Shown one piece after another: positions 19,850 to 28,268 of a DNA stretch of 64,000 nt (the first letter of the stretch is position 1; each line of letters opens with the position of its first letter). Below the pieces are notes generated by a model. The model was not told the origin of the DNA. It did no database searches and saw only the letters and a list, made by a program, of their open reading frames with translations. A program made the translations under genes and the position numbers. The stretch comes from Prado023 sp963788325 (GTDB taxonomy: Bacteria; Actinomycetota; Actinomycetes; S36-B12; CAIYMF01), in assembly GCA_963788325.1 (NCBI GenBank), contig CAWBGJ010000014.1, forward strand, positions 310,001 through 374,000, read 5' to 3'.

Positions 19850-20581
19850 TCAGGTGCGCTCGACCAGGGGCAGCGACTTCAGCTGGCGCTCCAGGTGCCA
19901 CTGCAGGTAGGCGGCCACCAGGCCCGAGGCCTCTCGGCGGGAGCGCTCGTCGGAGCAGTCGGCCACCGACCAGTCGCCCGAGAGCAGCGCGCCGAGCAGC
20001 GCGAGCGTGGCCGGGCGCGGCGTGGCCGACCCGGGCACGCGGCAGTCCTGGCACAGCGCACCGCCGCCGGGCAGGCTGAACGAGCGGTGCGGCCCGGCCT
20101 CCCCGCACCGGGCACAGGCGTCGAACGAGGCCGCCCAGCCCGCGATGGCCAACGAGCGCACCAGGTAGGCGTCGAGCACGAGGCCGGGGGCATGCTCGCG
20201 CTGGACCAGTGCCCGCAGGCCGCCGACGAGCAGTTGGAACTGCGCCGGGGCCGGCTCGCGCTCCTCCGGCGTCAGCCGCTCGGCGGTCTCGCAGATGGCC
20301 TGCGCGGCCGTCCAGCGTGGGTAGTCACCGGCCAGGTCGGCGCCGAAGGAGAACAGGGACTCGACCTGCGTGAACGAGTCCAGCGAGCGCCCGATGTGCA
20401 GTTGCGCGTCCACCAGGCCCATCGGCTCGAGCCGCGCGCCGAACTTCGAGGCCGTCCTGCGCACGCCGCGCGCCACCGCCCGTACCCGGCCGTTCGACCG
20501 GGTGAGCAGGGTGATGATCCGGTCGGCCTCCCCCAACGGGTGGGTGCGCAGCACCACCCCGGAGTCGCGGTAGGTCGGCAT
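19850..20581 (-). CDS. recO: DNA repair protein RecO
   Basis: Recombination mediator that helps load RecA onto SSB-coated DNA in the RecFOR pathway. 243 residues. The N-terminal OB-fold begins MPTYRDSGVVLRTHPLGEADRIITLLTR with the basic GRVRAVARGVRR strand. The helical domain carries the zinc ribbon as FDACARCG and GALCQDCR. The length matches the family. The ATG at 20581 is the only start consistent with the conserved N-terminus. It is downstream of era on the same strand with a 102-bp gap, the usual actinobacterial arrangement. Confidence 0.95.
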   Translation of the reverse strand: MPTYRDSGVVLRTHPLGEADRIITLLTRSNGRVRAVARGVRRTASKFGARLEPMGLVDAQLHIGRSLDSFTQVESLFSFGADLAGDYPRWTAAQAICETAERLTPEEREPAPAQFQLLVGGLRALVQREHAPGLVLDAYLVRSLAIAGWAASFDACARCGEAGPHRSFSLPGGGALCQDCRVPGSATPRPATLALLGALLSGDWSVADCSDERSRREASGLVAAYLQWHLERQLKSLPLVERT

Positions 20582-20683
20582 CGCTCCATTGTGGGCCCGC
20601 GACGAGCCAGTCGCGGTCAGGACGCTGCCGGACCAACGATAGGGTTCGTCAGCCCTACGGACACCGCAGGGCTGCGAGGGGAG

Positions 20684-21613
20684 TCAGAAGCCCAACCGAC
20701 GCAGCTGCTTGGGGTCGCGCTGCCACTCCTTGGCCACCTTGACATGCAGGTCGAGGAAGACCGGGGTGCCCAGCATCGCCTCGATCCCTGCTCGCGACCT
20801 CGTGCCCACGTCGCGCAACCGGGCGCCCTTGGCCCCGATCACGATCGCCTTCTGCGAGGGCCGCTCCACGTACACGATCGCGTGGATGTCGAGCAACGGC
20901 CGGTCAGTGGGGCGGTCCGCGCGCAGGCCCATCTCCTCCACGACCACCGCGATCGAGTGCGGCAGCTCATCGCTGACACCCTCGAGTGCGGCCTCCCGGA
21001 TCAGCTCGGCGACCATCACGGCCTCCGGCTCATCGGTCAGCTCGCCATCGGGGTAGAGCGGGGGTCCGGCCGGCAGCGCGGCAATGAACTCGCCCACCAC
21101 GTCGTCGAGCTGCTGGCCGCGGGTGGCCGAGACCGGCACGATCGCGGCCCATTCGACCTGCGTGGCGGTCCCCAGCTCTGCGACCGACATGAGCTTGACG
21201 GCCAGCTGGTCGCGGCTGATCCGGTCGGTCTTGGTGACCAGGGCGATCAGCGGCGTGCGCTGCCCGCCCCTGGTCGCGCCGGCCAGCCGGTGGGCGATCC
21301 GCCGGTCCCCAGGTCCGATCGCCTCGTCAGCGGGCAGGCACAGCGCGATGACGTCGACCTGGGCCCACTGCTCCTCGACCAGCGCGTTGAGGCGCTGGCC
21401 CAGGACGTTGCGTGGCCGGTGGATGCCGGGCGTGTCGACCAGGATCACCTGCGCGTCCGGCCGGTGGATGATCCCGCGGATCACGTGCCGGGTGGTCTGC
21501 GGCTTGCTCGAGGTGATGGCCACCTTCTGGCCGACCAGGGCGTTGGTCAGTGTGGACTTCCCGGCGTTGGGCCGCCCGACGATCGCCACGAACCCACTGC
21601 GGTGGGCGTTCAC
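20684..21613 (-). CDS. era: GTPase Era
   Basis: Ribosome-assembly GTPase binding the 3' end of 16S rRNA. 309 residues. G motifs: GRPNAGKST (G1), the TTRH switch, DTPGIH (G3), TKTD (G4). The C-terminal KH domain has AIVIGAKGARLRDVGTRSR and the final VFLDLHVKVAKEWQRDPKQL. Starts at GTG 21613, which overlaps the stop of the upstream CNNM transporter gene as GTGA, so it depends on translation of that gene. This makes the frameshift in the upstream gene relevant to era expression. Confidence 0.97.
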   Translation of the reverse strand: MNAHRSGFVAIVGRPNAGKSTLTNALVGQKVAITSSKPQTTRHVIRGIIHRPDAQVILVDTPGIHRPRNVLGQRLNALVEEQWAQVDVIALCLPADEAIGPGDRRIAHRLAGATRGGQRTPLIALVTKTDRISRDQLAVKLMSVAELGTATQVEWAAIVPVSATRGQQLDDVVGEFIAALPAGPPLYPDGELTDEPEAVMVAELIREAALEGVSDELPHSIAVVVEEMGLRADRPTDRPLLDIHAIVYVERPSQKAIVIGAKGARLRDVGTRSRAGIEAMLGTPVFLDLHVKVAKEWQRDPKQLRRLGF

Positions 21614-23026
21614 GCGCTGGACCCCGATGCCTCTCGTGCCGAATCCCGCTTGCCATCGCCGCGGGGCTCCCGGCCATTGCCCGGCCGGCCCTCGCGCCCG
21701 TTGCCGGTGCGGGGCTCGTCTGCGCCGTTCGGCTCAGCCTGCGCCTGCCCGTCGACCCGCTCAGCGAGCACGGTGGTCAACCGGTTTCGCCGCCCGGCGG
21801 CCTGGTCAGCAGTCAGCCGCCACTGGCCCAGGATCACCGACGTGCCCGGCAGCGGCACCTTGCCGATCCGCTTGGCGATCAGTCCGGCCAGGGTGTCCAC
21901 ACCCTCCTCGTCGGCGTCGATGTCCAGGCCGAGCGCCTCAGCGGCGTCCTCGACGTGGATGCGCGCGCTGAACCGGATGCCACCACCGGTCAGCCGCTCG
22001 AGCTCGGGCACCTCCTGGTCGTACTCGTCGGCGATCTCGCCCACGATCTCCTCGAGGACGTCCTCGATGGTGACCAGCCCCGCGGTGCCGCCGTACTCGT
22101 CGACGGCGATCGCGATATGCACGCGCTGGGCCTGCAGGTCGCGCAGGAGGTCGTCGACGAGCTTGGAGTCGGGCACGAACGTGGCGGGGCGCATCCGGGA
22201 GTCGATGCGCTCCGTGGACTCGGCGTCGCGGTGCTCGAAGATGCGGGCCACGACATCGCGCAGGTAGAAGATGCCCACGACGTCGTCGGGGCCCTCGCCG
22301 ATGACCGGGATCCGCGAGAACCCGGAGCGCAGCGCGAGGCTCAGTGCCTGGCGCAGAGTGCGGTGCCGCTCGATCCACACCATCTCGGTGCGCGGCACCA
22401 TGACCTCGCGCACGATCGTGTCCCCGAGCTCGAACACCGAGTGCAGCATCGCCGCCTCGTCGTCCTCGATGACCTGGTCGGCCTCCGCGAGGTCCACGAG
22501 CTCGCGCAGCTCGGCCTGGGTGGCGAACGGGCCCTCCCGGTAGCCGCGGCCCGGGGTCAGGGCGTTGCCGATGAGGATCAGCAGCGACACGAGCGGTCCG
22601 ACGACTGCCGCTGCCCCGCGGGCGAACTTCGCCGAGCGCAGGGCGATCGTGTCGGCAGTGCTGGCGGCCCAACGTGCGCGGCGCGACACCGAGGGCGACG
22701 AACATGACCACCGTCATGATCAGCAGCGCGAGGAACAGCCCGACCAGCGGCCCCCACGCACCGCTCTCCACGCACAGGTAGGTGACCAGCGCGGTGGCCC
22801 CGACGGCGAAGAACGTGTGCAGGAACAGCACGACGTTGACGTAGCGGGCCCGGTCGGTGATGACCGCACGCAGGCGGTCGGTGGCCTTGCCCGGGCGTTC
22901 CCGGGCCATCTCGTCCACCCGGGAGCGGGACAGCCGACCGATCGCCGTCTCGGCAGCGACCAGCAGGCCCGCGGCCACCACGAACAGCACCGCGACACCG
23001 AGCATCGCCAGTTCGGAGTTCGACAT
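21610..23026 (-). pseudogene. Hemolysin-family CNNM/CorC transporter with one frameshift
   Basis: The N-terminal frame (MSNSELAMLGVAVLFVVAAGLLVAAETAIGRLSR ... VMFVALGVAPRTLGRQH) is the DUF21 membrane domain, with three hydrophobic segments in the first 110 residues. An extra base near 22658 shifts the reading. The second frame continues precisely where expected (ADTIALRSAKFARGAAAVVGPL) with the CBS pair (REVMVPRTEMVWI, VDEYGGTAGLVTIEDVLEEIVGEI) and the CorC-HlyC domain to the stop at 21610. A full-length protein of about 470 residues would match divalent-cation exporters. Since the gene ends coupled to era and both halves are well conserved, a one-base sequence error is quite possible. Confidence 0.88.
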
Positions 23027-23029
23027 GGG

Positions 23030-23485
23030 TCAGCCCCGTCCCCGCCAGGCGCCGAGCAAGTCGTCCTGGAGGGCGAACATCACCGCGTTCTCGTTCGGCT
23101 CGGCGTGGTCGTGACCGAGCAGGTGCAGGATCCCGTGGGTGAGCAGCAGCTCGAGCTCACCAGCCAGGCCGTGGCCCGCGGCCCGACCTTGCTCGTCGGC
23201 CACCTGCGGGCAGATCACGACATCCCCGAGCATCCCAGGCTCGGGCGCCTCGCCAGGCTCGGGCGCGCGCAGCTCGTCCATCGGGAAGCTCAGCACGTCG
23301 GTCGGTCCGGGCAGGTCCATCCAGCGCTCGTGCAGCGCGGCGATCTCCTCAGGGTCAACCAGCGAGATGTCCAGTTCGACGTCGGTGTGCAGCCCGAGCC
23401 GGTCGGCCATGAACTCGGCCTGCGCCACCAGCGGCTCGGGCGCCAGGGACACGGCGCTGCGGTTGTCCACCTCCACGAGGGCCAT
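23030..23485 (-). CDS. ybeY: Endoribonuclease YbeY (rRNA maturation factor)
   Basis: Metal-dependent RNase needed for 16S rRNA 3'-end processing and ribosome quality control. 151 residues with the zinc motif THGILHLLGHDHAEPNE near the C-terminus (H-x3-H-x4-GHDH) and the conserved PTDVLSFPMDE and LGDVVICPQVA segments. The ATG overlaps the phoH-like stop as TGATG, and its own stop is 3 bases from the CNNM gene start, so it sits inside a tightly packed operon. Confidence 0.96.
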   Translation of the reverse strand: MALVEVDNRSAVSLAPEPLVAQAEFMADRLGLHTDVELDISLVDPEEIAALHERWMDLPGPTDVLSFPMDELRAPEPGEAPEPGMLGDVVICPQVADEQGRAAGHGLAGELELLLTHGILHLLGHDHAEPNENAVMFALQDDLLGAWRGRG

Positions 23486-24525
23486 CAGTGCCGCCGGGCG
23501 GGGCGGGCGCCGGGGCCGGGTCGGTCCTCGGCTCGCGCGGGGCCCTGGCGCTCGTCGTAGCGGCCGTAGGCCTGCACGATGTCGGTGACCAGGCTGTGGC
23601 GCACCACGTCGTGGGCGTTGAGGTGGCAGAAAGTCACGTCGCGCACCCCGTCGAGGATCCCCTGCACGACCTTGAGCCCGGACTGGGTGCCCCCGGGCAG
23701 GTCCACCTGCGTGACGTCGCCGGTGACCACCATCGTGGAGCCGAACCCGAGCCGGGTCAGGAACATCTTCATCTGGTCCGGGGAGGTGTTCTGCGCCTCG
23801 TCGAGGATCACGAACGCGTCGTTGAGCGTGCGTCCCCGCATGTAGGCCAGCGGCGCGACCTCGATGACCCCGGAGGTCAGCAGCCGCGGGATCGAGTCGG
23901 GATCGAGCATGTCGCGCAGGGCGTCGTACAGCGGGCGCAGGTACGGGTCGATCTTCTCCGAAAGGGTCCCGGGCAGGTAGCCCAGCCGCTCGCCGGCCTC
24001 GACCGCCGGGCGCGTGAGCACGATCCGGTTGACCTTCTTGGCCTGCAGGGCCTGCACCGCCTTGGCCACGGCCAGGTAGGTCTTGCCCGTACCGGCCGGG
24101 CCGATGCCGAACACGATGGTGTGCGCATCGATCGCGTCGACGTAGCGCTTCTGGTTCAACGTCTTGGGCCGGATCGTGCGACCGCGGTTGCTCAGGATGT
24201 TGGCGGTGAGCACGTCGGCGGGGCGGGTCTCGGGCTCGGCGCGCAGCATCGCCAGGGCGCGCCGCGCGATATCAGGGCTCATGCCCTGGCCGGTGCGCAC
24301 GATGGTGACGATCTCGTCGAACAGCCGCTCGACGAGGTGCAGGTCCGCCGGGCCCCCGGTGAGGGTGATCTGGTTGCCGCGGACGTGCACGTCGACATGC
24401 GGGAACTCGGCCTCGACGGCGGCCAGTACCTCGTCGCCCACGCCGACGACCGCGACCATGTCCAGGCTCGCGGGGACGATGACGGTGTGCTGGATGCGCT
24501 CGACGCGCACGGTGGATTCAGTCAT
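23485..24525 (-). CDS. phoH: PhoH family protein (ATPase/helicase-like)
   Basis: 346 residues. Walker A is GPAGTGKTYLAVAKA near residue 140; Walker B-like AFVILDEAQNTSPDQMKMFLTRLG and TGDVTQVDLPG follow. The N-terminal 100 residues resemble a KH-like RNA-binding fold (VVGVGDEVLAAVEAEFPHVDVHVRGNQITLTG). PhoH proteins next to ybeY are thought to act in RNA processing, with ATPase and RNA-unwinding activity reported for relatives. The C-terminal tail is Arg/Pro-rich. It overlaps ybeY and follows hinT by 23 bp. Confidence 0.95.
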   Translation of the reverse strand: MTESTVRVERIQHTVIVPASLDMVAVVGVGDEVLAAVEAEFPHVDVHVRGNQITLTGGPADLHLVERLFDEIVTIVRTGQGMSPDIARRALAMLRAEPETRPADVLTANILSNRGRTIRPKTLNQKRYVDAIDAHTIVFGIGPAGTGKTYLAVAKAVQALQAKKVNRIVLTRPAVEAGERLGYLPGTLSEKIDPYLRPLYDALRDMLDPDSIPRLLTSGVIEVAPLAYMRGRTLNDAFVILDEAQNTSPDQMKMFLTRLGFGSTMVVTGDVTQVDLPGGTQSGLKVVQGILDGVRDVTFCHLNAHDVVRHSLVTDIVQAYGRYDERQGPARAEDRPGPGARPARRH

Positions 24526-24548
24526 GACCCCTCAAGAGTAGGCGCCGA

Positions 24549-24890
24549 TCAGCCCGGGGGCCACGAGTGCGCCCGGCCACCGAGGACGTGGGCGTGCAGG
24601 TGGCGCACCGTCTGCCCGCCCATCAGGCCGGTGTTGACCACCACGCGGTATCCGTCGGACAGGCCCGACATCTCGGCGATCCGCGCGCACTGGGTGATCA
24701 CATCGGCAGCGATCCGCGGGTCGGTTGCGACCGCCTCGTCGAGCGTGGCCACGTGGACCGTGGGGATCACCAGGACATGGGTGGGTGACACCGGATTGAC
24801 GTCGCGGAAGGCCACGGTCGTCTCGGTGCGGTCGACGATGGTGGCCGGGATGTCCCCAGCGACGATGGAACAGAACAGGCAGTCGCTCAT
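24549..24890 (-). CDS. HIT family nucleotide-binding hydrolase (HinT-like)
   Basis: 113-residue purine-nucleoside phosphoramidase-type HIT protein. The start MSDCLFCSIVAGDIPATIV carries the C-x2-C seen in many bacterial HinT proteins. The catalytic histidine triad is HLHAHVLGG near residue 98. Homodimeric relatives hydrolyse AMP-lysine and aminoacyl adenylates. It is in the hrcA-dnaJ-rsmE-hinT-phoH-ybeY run, a stable actinobacterial order, but 171 bp separate it from rsmE and this gap contains strong hairpins. Confidence 0.95.
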   Translation of the reverse strand: MSDCLFCSIVAGDIPATIVDRTETTVAFRDVNPVSPTHVLVIPTVHVATLDEAVATDPRIAADVITQCARIAEMSGLSDGYRVVVNTGLMGGQTVRHLHAHVLGGRAHSWPPG

Positions 24891-24960
24891 GGCGTCATCC
24901 TGCCACCGCAGCGACGATGGGGCGGGCTGGGCGCGTCCCGAGGAATCCGCTCCCGTTCAC

Positions 24961-25011
24961 CCGATCTGCTCCCCGAATTCCGGGAGCGGATCGGCCAAAG
25001 GGGAGCCGATC
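24961..25011 (-). terminator. Two mutually exclusive hairpins between rsmE and hinT
   Basis: 24961-24973 pairs with 24982-24994 (CCGATC-GCTCCC stem with one T-G pair, 8-base loop). The same GGATCGGC block (24988-24995) can instead pair with GCCGATCC at 25004-25011. Related half-sites (ATCCGCTCCCG near 24945) lie nearby. It could end the hrcA-dnaJ-rsmE message or set read-through into hinT. No T-run is visible. Confidence 0.5.
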
Positions 25012-25061
25012 CAGCCAGCCGACCCGCGGGGGGCCGGGGGGTCGCCGGTAGCTGTTGCGCG

Positions 25062-25811
25062 TCAGGACCAGCGCGGGCCGACCGCCAGGACGAGCGCGGC
25101 CGCGACGGTCCCCGCGGTCGAGGTCCGCAGCACGGTGGGTCCCAGCCGCACGGCGTGCGCACCCGCCTCGCCGAACCGGGCCAACTCGGCCGGGCTGATC
25201 CCACCCTCGGGGCCGACCACCAGCACGATGTCCCCGGTGGTCGGCAGGTCGATCGAGGCGAGCGGTCGATCAGCGTCCTCGTGCAGCACCAGGGCGCATC
25301 CAGCCGCCCGGATCAGCGCCTCGACATCGCGGCCCGAGGCCAGCGGCGCGACCTCGGGCAACCAGGATCGGCGGGCCTGCTTGCCGGCGGCCTGCGCGGT
25401 CGCGGCCCATCTCGCCCGACCGCGATCAACCTTCTGGCCGGTCCACCGGGCGATGGCCCGCTCGGCCTGCCACGGCACGATCACGTCGACACCGACCTCG
25501 GTGAGGGTCTCGACAGCCACCTCACCACGGTCGCCCTTGGGCAGGGCCTGCACCACCACCAGTCTCGGTGCCGCCGCAGGCACGTCGACGCGTTCGACGA
25601 CGCGGGCGGTCAGGGCATCGCGCCCGTGCAACTCCTCGACGACGCAGTGCAGCACCGTGCCCGCACCGTCGCCGAGGTCGATCCGCTCCCCCACGGCGAT
25701 CCGCTTGACCGCCACCGCGTGGCGCCCCTCGGGTCCCGCGAGGACGACCGCGGACCCCACCTGTGCCGGCGCAGCCGTGGTCGGGTCGATCAGGAACAGG
25801 GCCGCGGTCAT
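25062..25811 (-). CDS. rsmE: 16S rRNA (uracil(1498)-N(3))-methyltransferase
   Basis: SPOUT-class SAM methyltransferase modifying U1498 in the decoding region. 249 residues, with a PUA-like N-terminal domain (GPEGRHAVAVKRIAVGERIDLGDGAG) and the trefoil-knot C-terminus: LVVGPEGGISPAELARF and VRLGPTVLRTSTAGTVAAAL bind SAM. The KGDRGEVAVETLTEVGVDVIVPW segment is also diagnostic. Its ATG overlaps the dnaJ stop as ATGA, so it is co-translated with the heat-shock pair. It is the last gene before a structured gap. Confidence 0.96.
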   Translation of the reverse strand: MTAALFLIDPTTAAPAQVGSAVVLAGPEGRHAVAVKRIAVGERIDLGDGAGTVLHCVVEELHGRDALTARVVERVDVPAAAPRLVVVQALPKGDRGEVAVETLTEVGVDVIVPWQAERAIARWTGQKVDRGRARWAATAQAAGKQARRSWLPEVAPLASGRDVEALIRAAGCALVLHEDADRPLASIDLPTTGDIVLVVGPEGGISPAELARFGEAGAHAVRLGPTVLRTSTAGTVAAALVLAVGPRWS

Positions 25812-26944
25812 TTCGCGGAGAACGCGTCCTTGAGTCGGGTGAACAGCCCCTCCTTCTCGGGGCGCTGGAACTTGGACTCGACGTGCTCCTCGCCGCGGGC
25901 AGCGGCCAACTCGCGCAGCAGCTCCTCCTGGCGGGCGTCCAGCCTCGTCGGGGTGGCGACGTCGATGTGGACCACCAGGTCACCACGACCGGTACCCCGC
26001 AGGTGCGGGATGCCCCGGGCGCGCAGGGTCACGACGTGCCCGGCCTGGGTCCCCCGCTTGATCTCGACATCCTCGAGGCCATCGAGGGTCTCCAGGTTCA
26101 GCATCGTGCCCAGCGCGGCCGCGGTCATCGGCAGGGTCACCGAGCAGTGCAGGTCGTCCCCGCGACGCTGGAAAACCGCGTGCGGACGCGTGCTGACCTC
26201 GACGTACAGGTCGCCCGCCGGGCCGCCACCGGGGCCGACCTCACCCTCGCCGGAGAGTTGGATGCGGGTGCCGTCGTCGATACCGGCAGGGATCTTGACC
26301 TTCAGCGTGCGCCGGGTGCGCACGCGGCCGTCGGCGTTGCACTCCGGGCAGGGGTGGGAGATCACGCTGCCGTGGCCCTGGCACTGCGGGCAGGGCCGTG
26401 AAGTCATCACCTGGCCCAGGAACGAGCGCTGCACCGACTGGATCTCGCCGCGCCCACGGCACATCGAGCACTCCGTAGGCTGATAGCCGGTGGCCGACCC
26501 GGTGCCGGTGCAGGTCGGGCAGACCAGGGCGGTGTCGACCTGGATCTCCTTGACCACGCCGAAGGCGGCCTCCGGCAGGTCGATGGCGACCTTGATCAGG
26601 GCGTCCTGGCCGCGGCGCACGCGCGGCTTGGGGCCGCGGGTCTGCCCGCCGCCGCCGCCGAAGAACGCGTCCATGATGTCGCCGAACCCGAAGCCGGCCT
26701 GCCCGGGGCCGAACGGGCTGCCACCGGGGCTGCGCGGATCAGCACCCAGGTCGTACATCTGGCGCTTCTCGGCATCGGAGAGCACCTCGTAGGCGGCGGT
26801 GACCTCCTTGAAGCGCTCCTGGGTGACCGGGTCGGGATTCACATCCGGATGCAGCTCGCGAGCCAGCTTGCGGTAGGCGCGCCTGATGTCGTCGGCGTTC
26901 GCGTCACGCGCGACGCCGAGGGTGGCGTAGTAGTCGTTGGCCAC
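25808..26944 (-). CDS. dnaJ: Molecular chaperone DnaJ
   Basis: Hsp40 co-chaperone stimulating DnaK. 378 residues. The J domain starts ANDYYATLGVARDANADDIRRAYRKLARELHPDVNP with the HPD tripeptide. A Gly/Phe-rich stretch follows (GGSPFGPGQAGFGFGDIMDAFFGGGGG). Then come four CxxCxGxG zinc motifs (CPTCTGTGS, CSMCRGRGE, CPQCQGHGS, CPECNADGR; the last ends ADGR, slightly off consensus), and the C-terminal substrate-binding barrels. The start is GTG at 26944, directly before ANDYY; the open frame upstream is inside hrcA and has no similarity. Only 7 bp separate it from hrcA, so it is CIRCE/HrcA controlled. Confidence 0.96.
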   Translation of the reverse strand: MANDYYATLGVARDANADDIRRAYRKLARELHPDVNPDPVTQERFKEVTAAYEVLSDAEKRQMYDLGADPRSPGGSPFGPGQAGFGFGDIMDAFFGGGGGQTRGPKPRVRRGQDALIKVAIDLPEAAFGVVKEIQVDTALVCPTCTGTGSATGYQPTECSMCRGRGEIQSVQRSFLGQVMTSRPCPQCQGHGSVISHPCPECNADGRVRTRRTLKVKIPAGIDDGTRIQLSGEGEVGPGGGPAGDLYVEVSTRPHAVFQRRGDDLHCSVTLPMTAAALGTMLNLETLDGLEDVEIKRGTQAGHVVTLRARGIPHLRGTGRGDLVVHIDVATPTRLDARQEELLRELAAARGEEHVESKFQRPEKEGLFTRLKDAFSAK

Positions 26945-26951
26945 TGGGGTC

Positions 26952-27965
26952 CTATTCGTTGCGGAGCAGCTGTCCGAGGTACCGGGCGACCGCCCGGACC
27001 GAGGCCATCGTGCTGGGGTAGTCCATATGGGTGGGGCCGACCACACCGAGTCGGGCGACCGCCCCCCGGTCGGGGCCGTATCCGGTGCTGATCACCGAGG
27101 TGCCGCTCATTGCATCCACGGAGTTCTCATGACCGATGGTCACCGTGACCGCGTCGGCGCCCGTCTCGCCGAGCAGGCGAAGGAGCACCATCTGCTCCTC
27201 GAGCGCCTCGAGGACCGGCTGCAGGCCGGTGAACCCGTCGACGTAGCGGGCCAGGTTGGCGGTGCCGCCCATCACGATGCGCTCCTCGTGGCGCTCCACG
27301 ACTGTCTGCAGCAGGACGGCCAGCACCACCGACACGGTCGGGCGGGCCTGGCCCTCGAACTGCTCGGGAAGCTCGGCGACCCGCTCGGCCACCGTCGTGA
27401 ACGCGCGCCCTGCCACGGCCTCATTGAGCAACTGGCGCAGGCGGGCGAGGTCGTCCTCGGGCAGGGCTGCGGGGACCTCGACGGCCCGCTGCTCGATCCG
27501 GCCGGTGTTGGCGATCAGGACCAGCAGCAGTCGATGCTCGCTCAGGGGAACGAGCTCGACGTGGCGCACCGACGAGCTGGTCAGCGACGGGTACTGGACC
27601 AGGGCCACTTGGCGGGTGAGCTGGGCGAGCAGCCGCACCGAACGGCCCATCACGTCGTCGAGGTCGACAGCCCCGGCCAGGAAGCTCTCGATGGCCCGGC
27701 GCTCGGCGGGGCTCAGCGGCTTGACCTGGGAGAGCCGGTCGACGAAGAGCCGATAGCCCTTGTCTGTGGGGATCCGCCCGGCGCTGGTGTGCGGCTGGGC
27801 GATGAAGCCCTCCTCCTCCAGCACAGCCATATCGTTGCGGATGGTCGCCGGCGAGACCCCCAGCGAGTGCCGCTCGACCAGGTTCTTGGAACCCACCGGT
27901 TCGTGGGTCCGCACGTAGTCCTCGACGACGGCGCGCAGCACGGAGAGCTTGCGTTCGTCGAGCAT
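26952..27965 (-). CDS. hrcA: Heat-inducible transcription repressor HrcA
   Basis: Represses chaperone genes by binding CIRCE; activity depends on GroEL. 337 residues. The N-terminal winged helix carries MLDERKLSVLRAVVEDYVRTHEPVGSKNLVERHSLGVSPATIRNDMAVLEEEGFI, then PHTSAGRIPTDKGYRLFVD. The GAF-like middle and the C-terminal LGVVGPTHMDYPSTMASVRAVARYL are typical. The ATG at 27965 starts at the family N-terminus; 36 bases more are open upstream but reach into the CIRCE element. An inverted repeat matching CIRCE lies 30 bp upstream, so the gene is expected to be autoregulated. Confidence 0.97.
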   Translation of the reverse strand: MLDERKLSVLRAVVEDYVRTHEPVGSKNLVERHSLGVSPATIRNDMAVLEEEGFIAQPHTSAGRIPTDKGYRLFVDRLSQVKPLSPAERRAIESFLAGAVDLDDVMGRSVRLLAQLTRQVALVQYPSLTSSSVRHVELVPLSEHRLLLVLIANTGRIEQRAVEVPAALPEDDLARLRQLLNEAVAGRAFTTVAERVAELPEQFEGQARPTVSVVLAVLLQTVVERHEERIVMGGTANLARYVDGFTGLQPVLEALEEQMVLLRLLGETGADAVTVTIGHENSVDAMSGTSVISTGYGPDRGAVARLGVVGPTHMDYPSTMASVRAVARYLGQLLRNE

Positions 27966-27994
27966 GCGCGCCTCCTGCCGGGTCGTGCTCGGGG

Positions 27995-28021
27995 CTGGCA
28001 CTCCACCGAGGGGAGTGCCAT
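27995..28021 (-). promoter_or_regulatory. CIRCE operator upstream of hrcA
   Basis: TGGCACTC (27996-28003) and GAGTGCCA (28013-28020) are exact reverse complements separated by 9 bases. The consensus is TTAGCACTC-N9-GAGTGCTAA, and the spacing and GCACTC/GAGTGC core match; only the outer TTA/TAA positions are GC-shifted. It stands 30 bp before the hrcA ATG, so HrcA would repress the hrcA-dnaJ-rsmE transcript until heat shock. Confidence 0.92.
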
Positions 28022-28074
28022 TCTACGCCGGACCGCCGGGCGCGCACCCGACCCAGGCGACGGTGCCCCGGGTG

Positions 28075-28119
28075 TTGCATCATCGATCTGGCAGTCAAAG
28101 TGCCGGATCGATGATGCAA
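28075..28119. other. Near-perfect 19-bp hairpin in the divergent hrcA gap
   Basis: TTGCATCATCGATC at 28075-28088 pairs exactly with 28106-28119, and an inner T-G pair plus GGCA/TGCC lengthens the stem to 19, leaving a 7-base loop (GTCAAAG). It lies between the divergent hrcA and monooxygenase genes, upstream of CIRCE. A terminator is not expected there, so it could be an operator, a small-RNA end or a mobile palindrome. Confidence 0.6.
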
Positions 28120-28130
28120 GGACCTCCGCT

Positions 28131-28237
28131 GCGCCGGCAAGCCTCGTCACCCGGGCGTGGTCACTGGGGGCGTCTGGGCGCCGGCGAGCCTCGCCACCCG
28201 GGGGCGTCAAGGGCGTCGGCGGGCTTCTCACCGGGCG
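28131..28237. repeat. Three degenerate direct repeats before the monooxygenase gene
   Basis: 28131-28157, 28178-28206 and 28215-28237 share a GCCGGC-A/G-AGCCTCG-T/C-CACCCGGG-like core; the third is the most degenerate. They fill the region between the hairpin and the start of the plus-strand gene. No protein is encoded in the 303-bp gap between hrcA and that gene. Confidence 0.5.
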
Positions 28238-28268
28238 TCCGGGGCATCCGGCGCGCGAGAATCGCGGG

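Noticed and set aside
24961..25011. Riboswitch upstream of hinT
   Set aside because: Only two competing hairpins are visible, with no recognisable ligand-binding core of a known class.
28075..28119. Second HrcA binding site
   Set aside because: The hairpin arm has no GCACTC core and its loop length differs from the 9-base CIRCE spacer.
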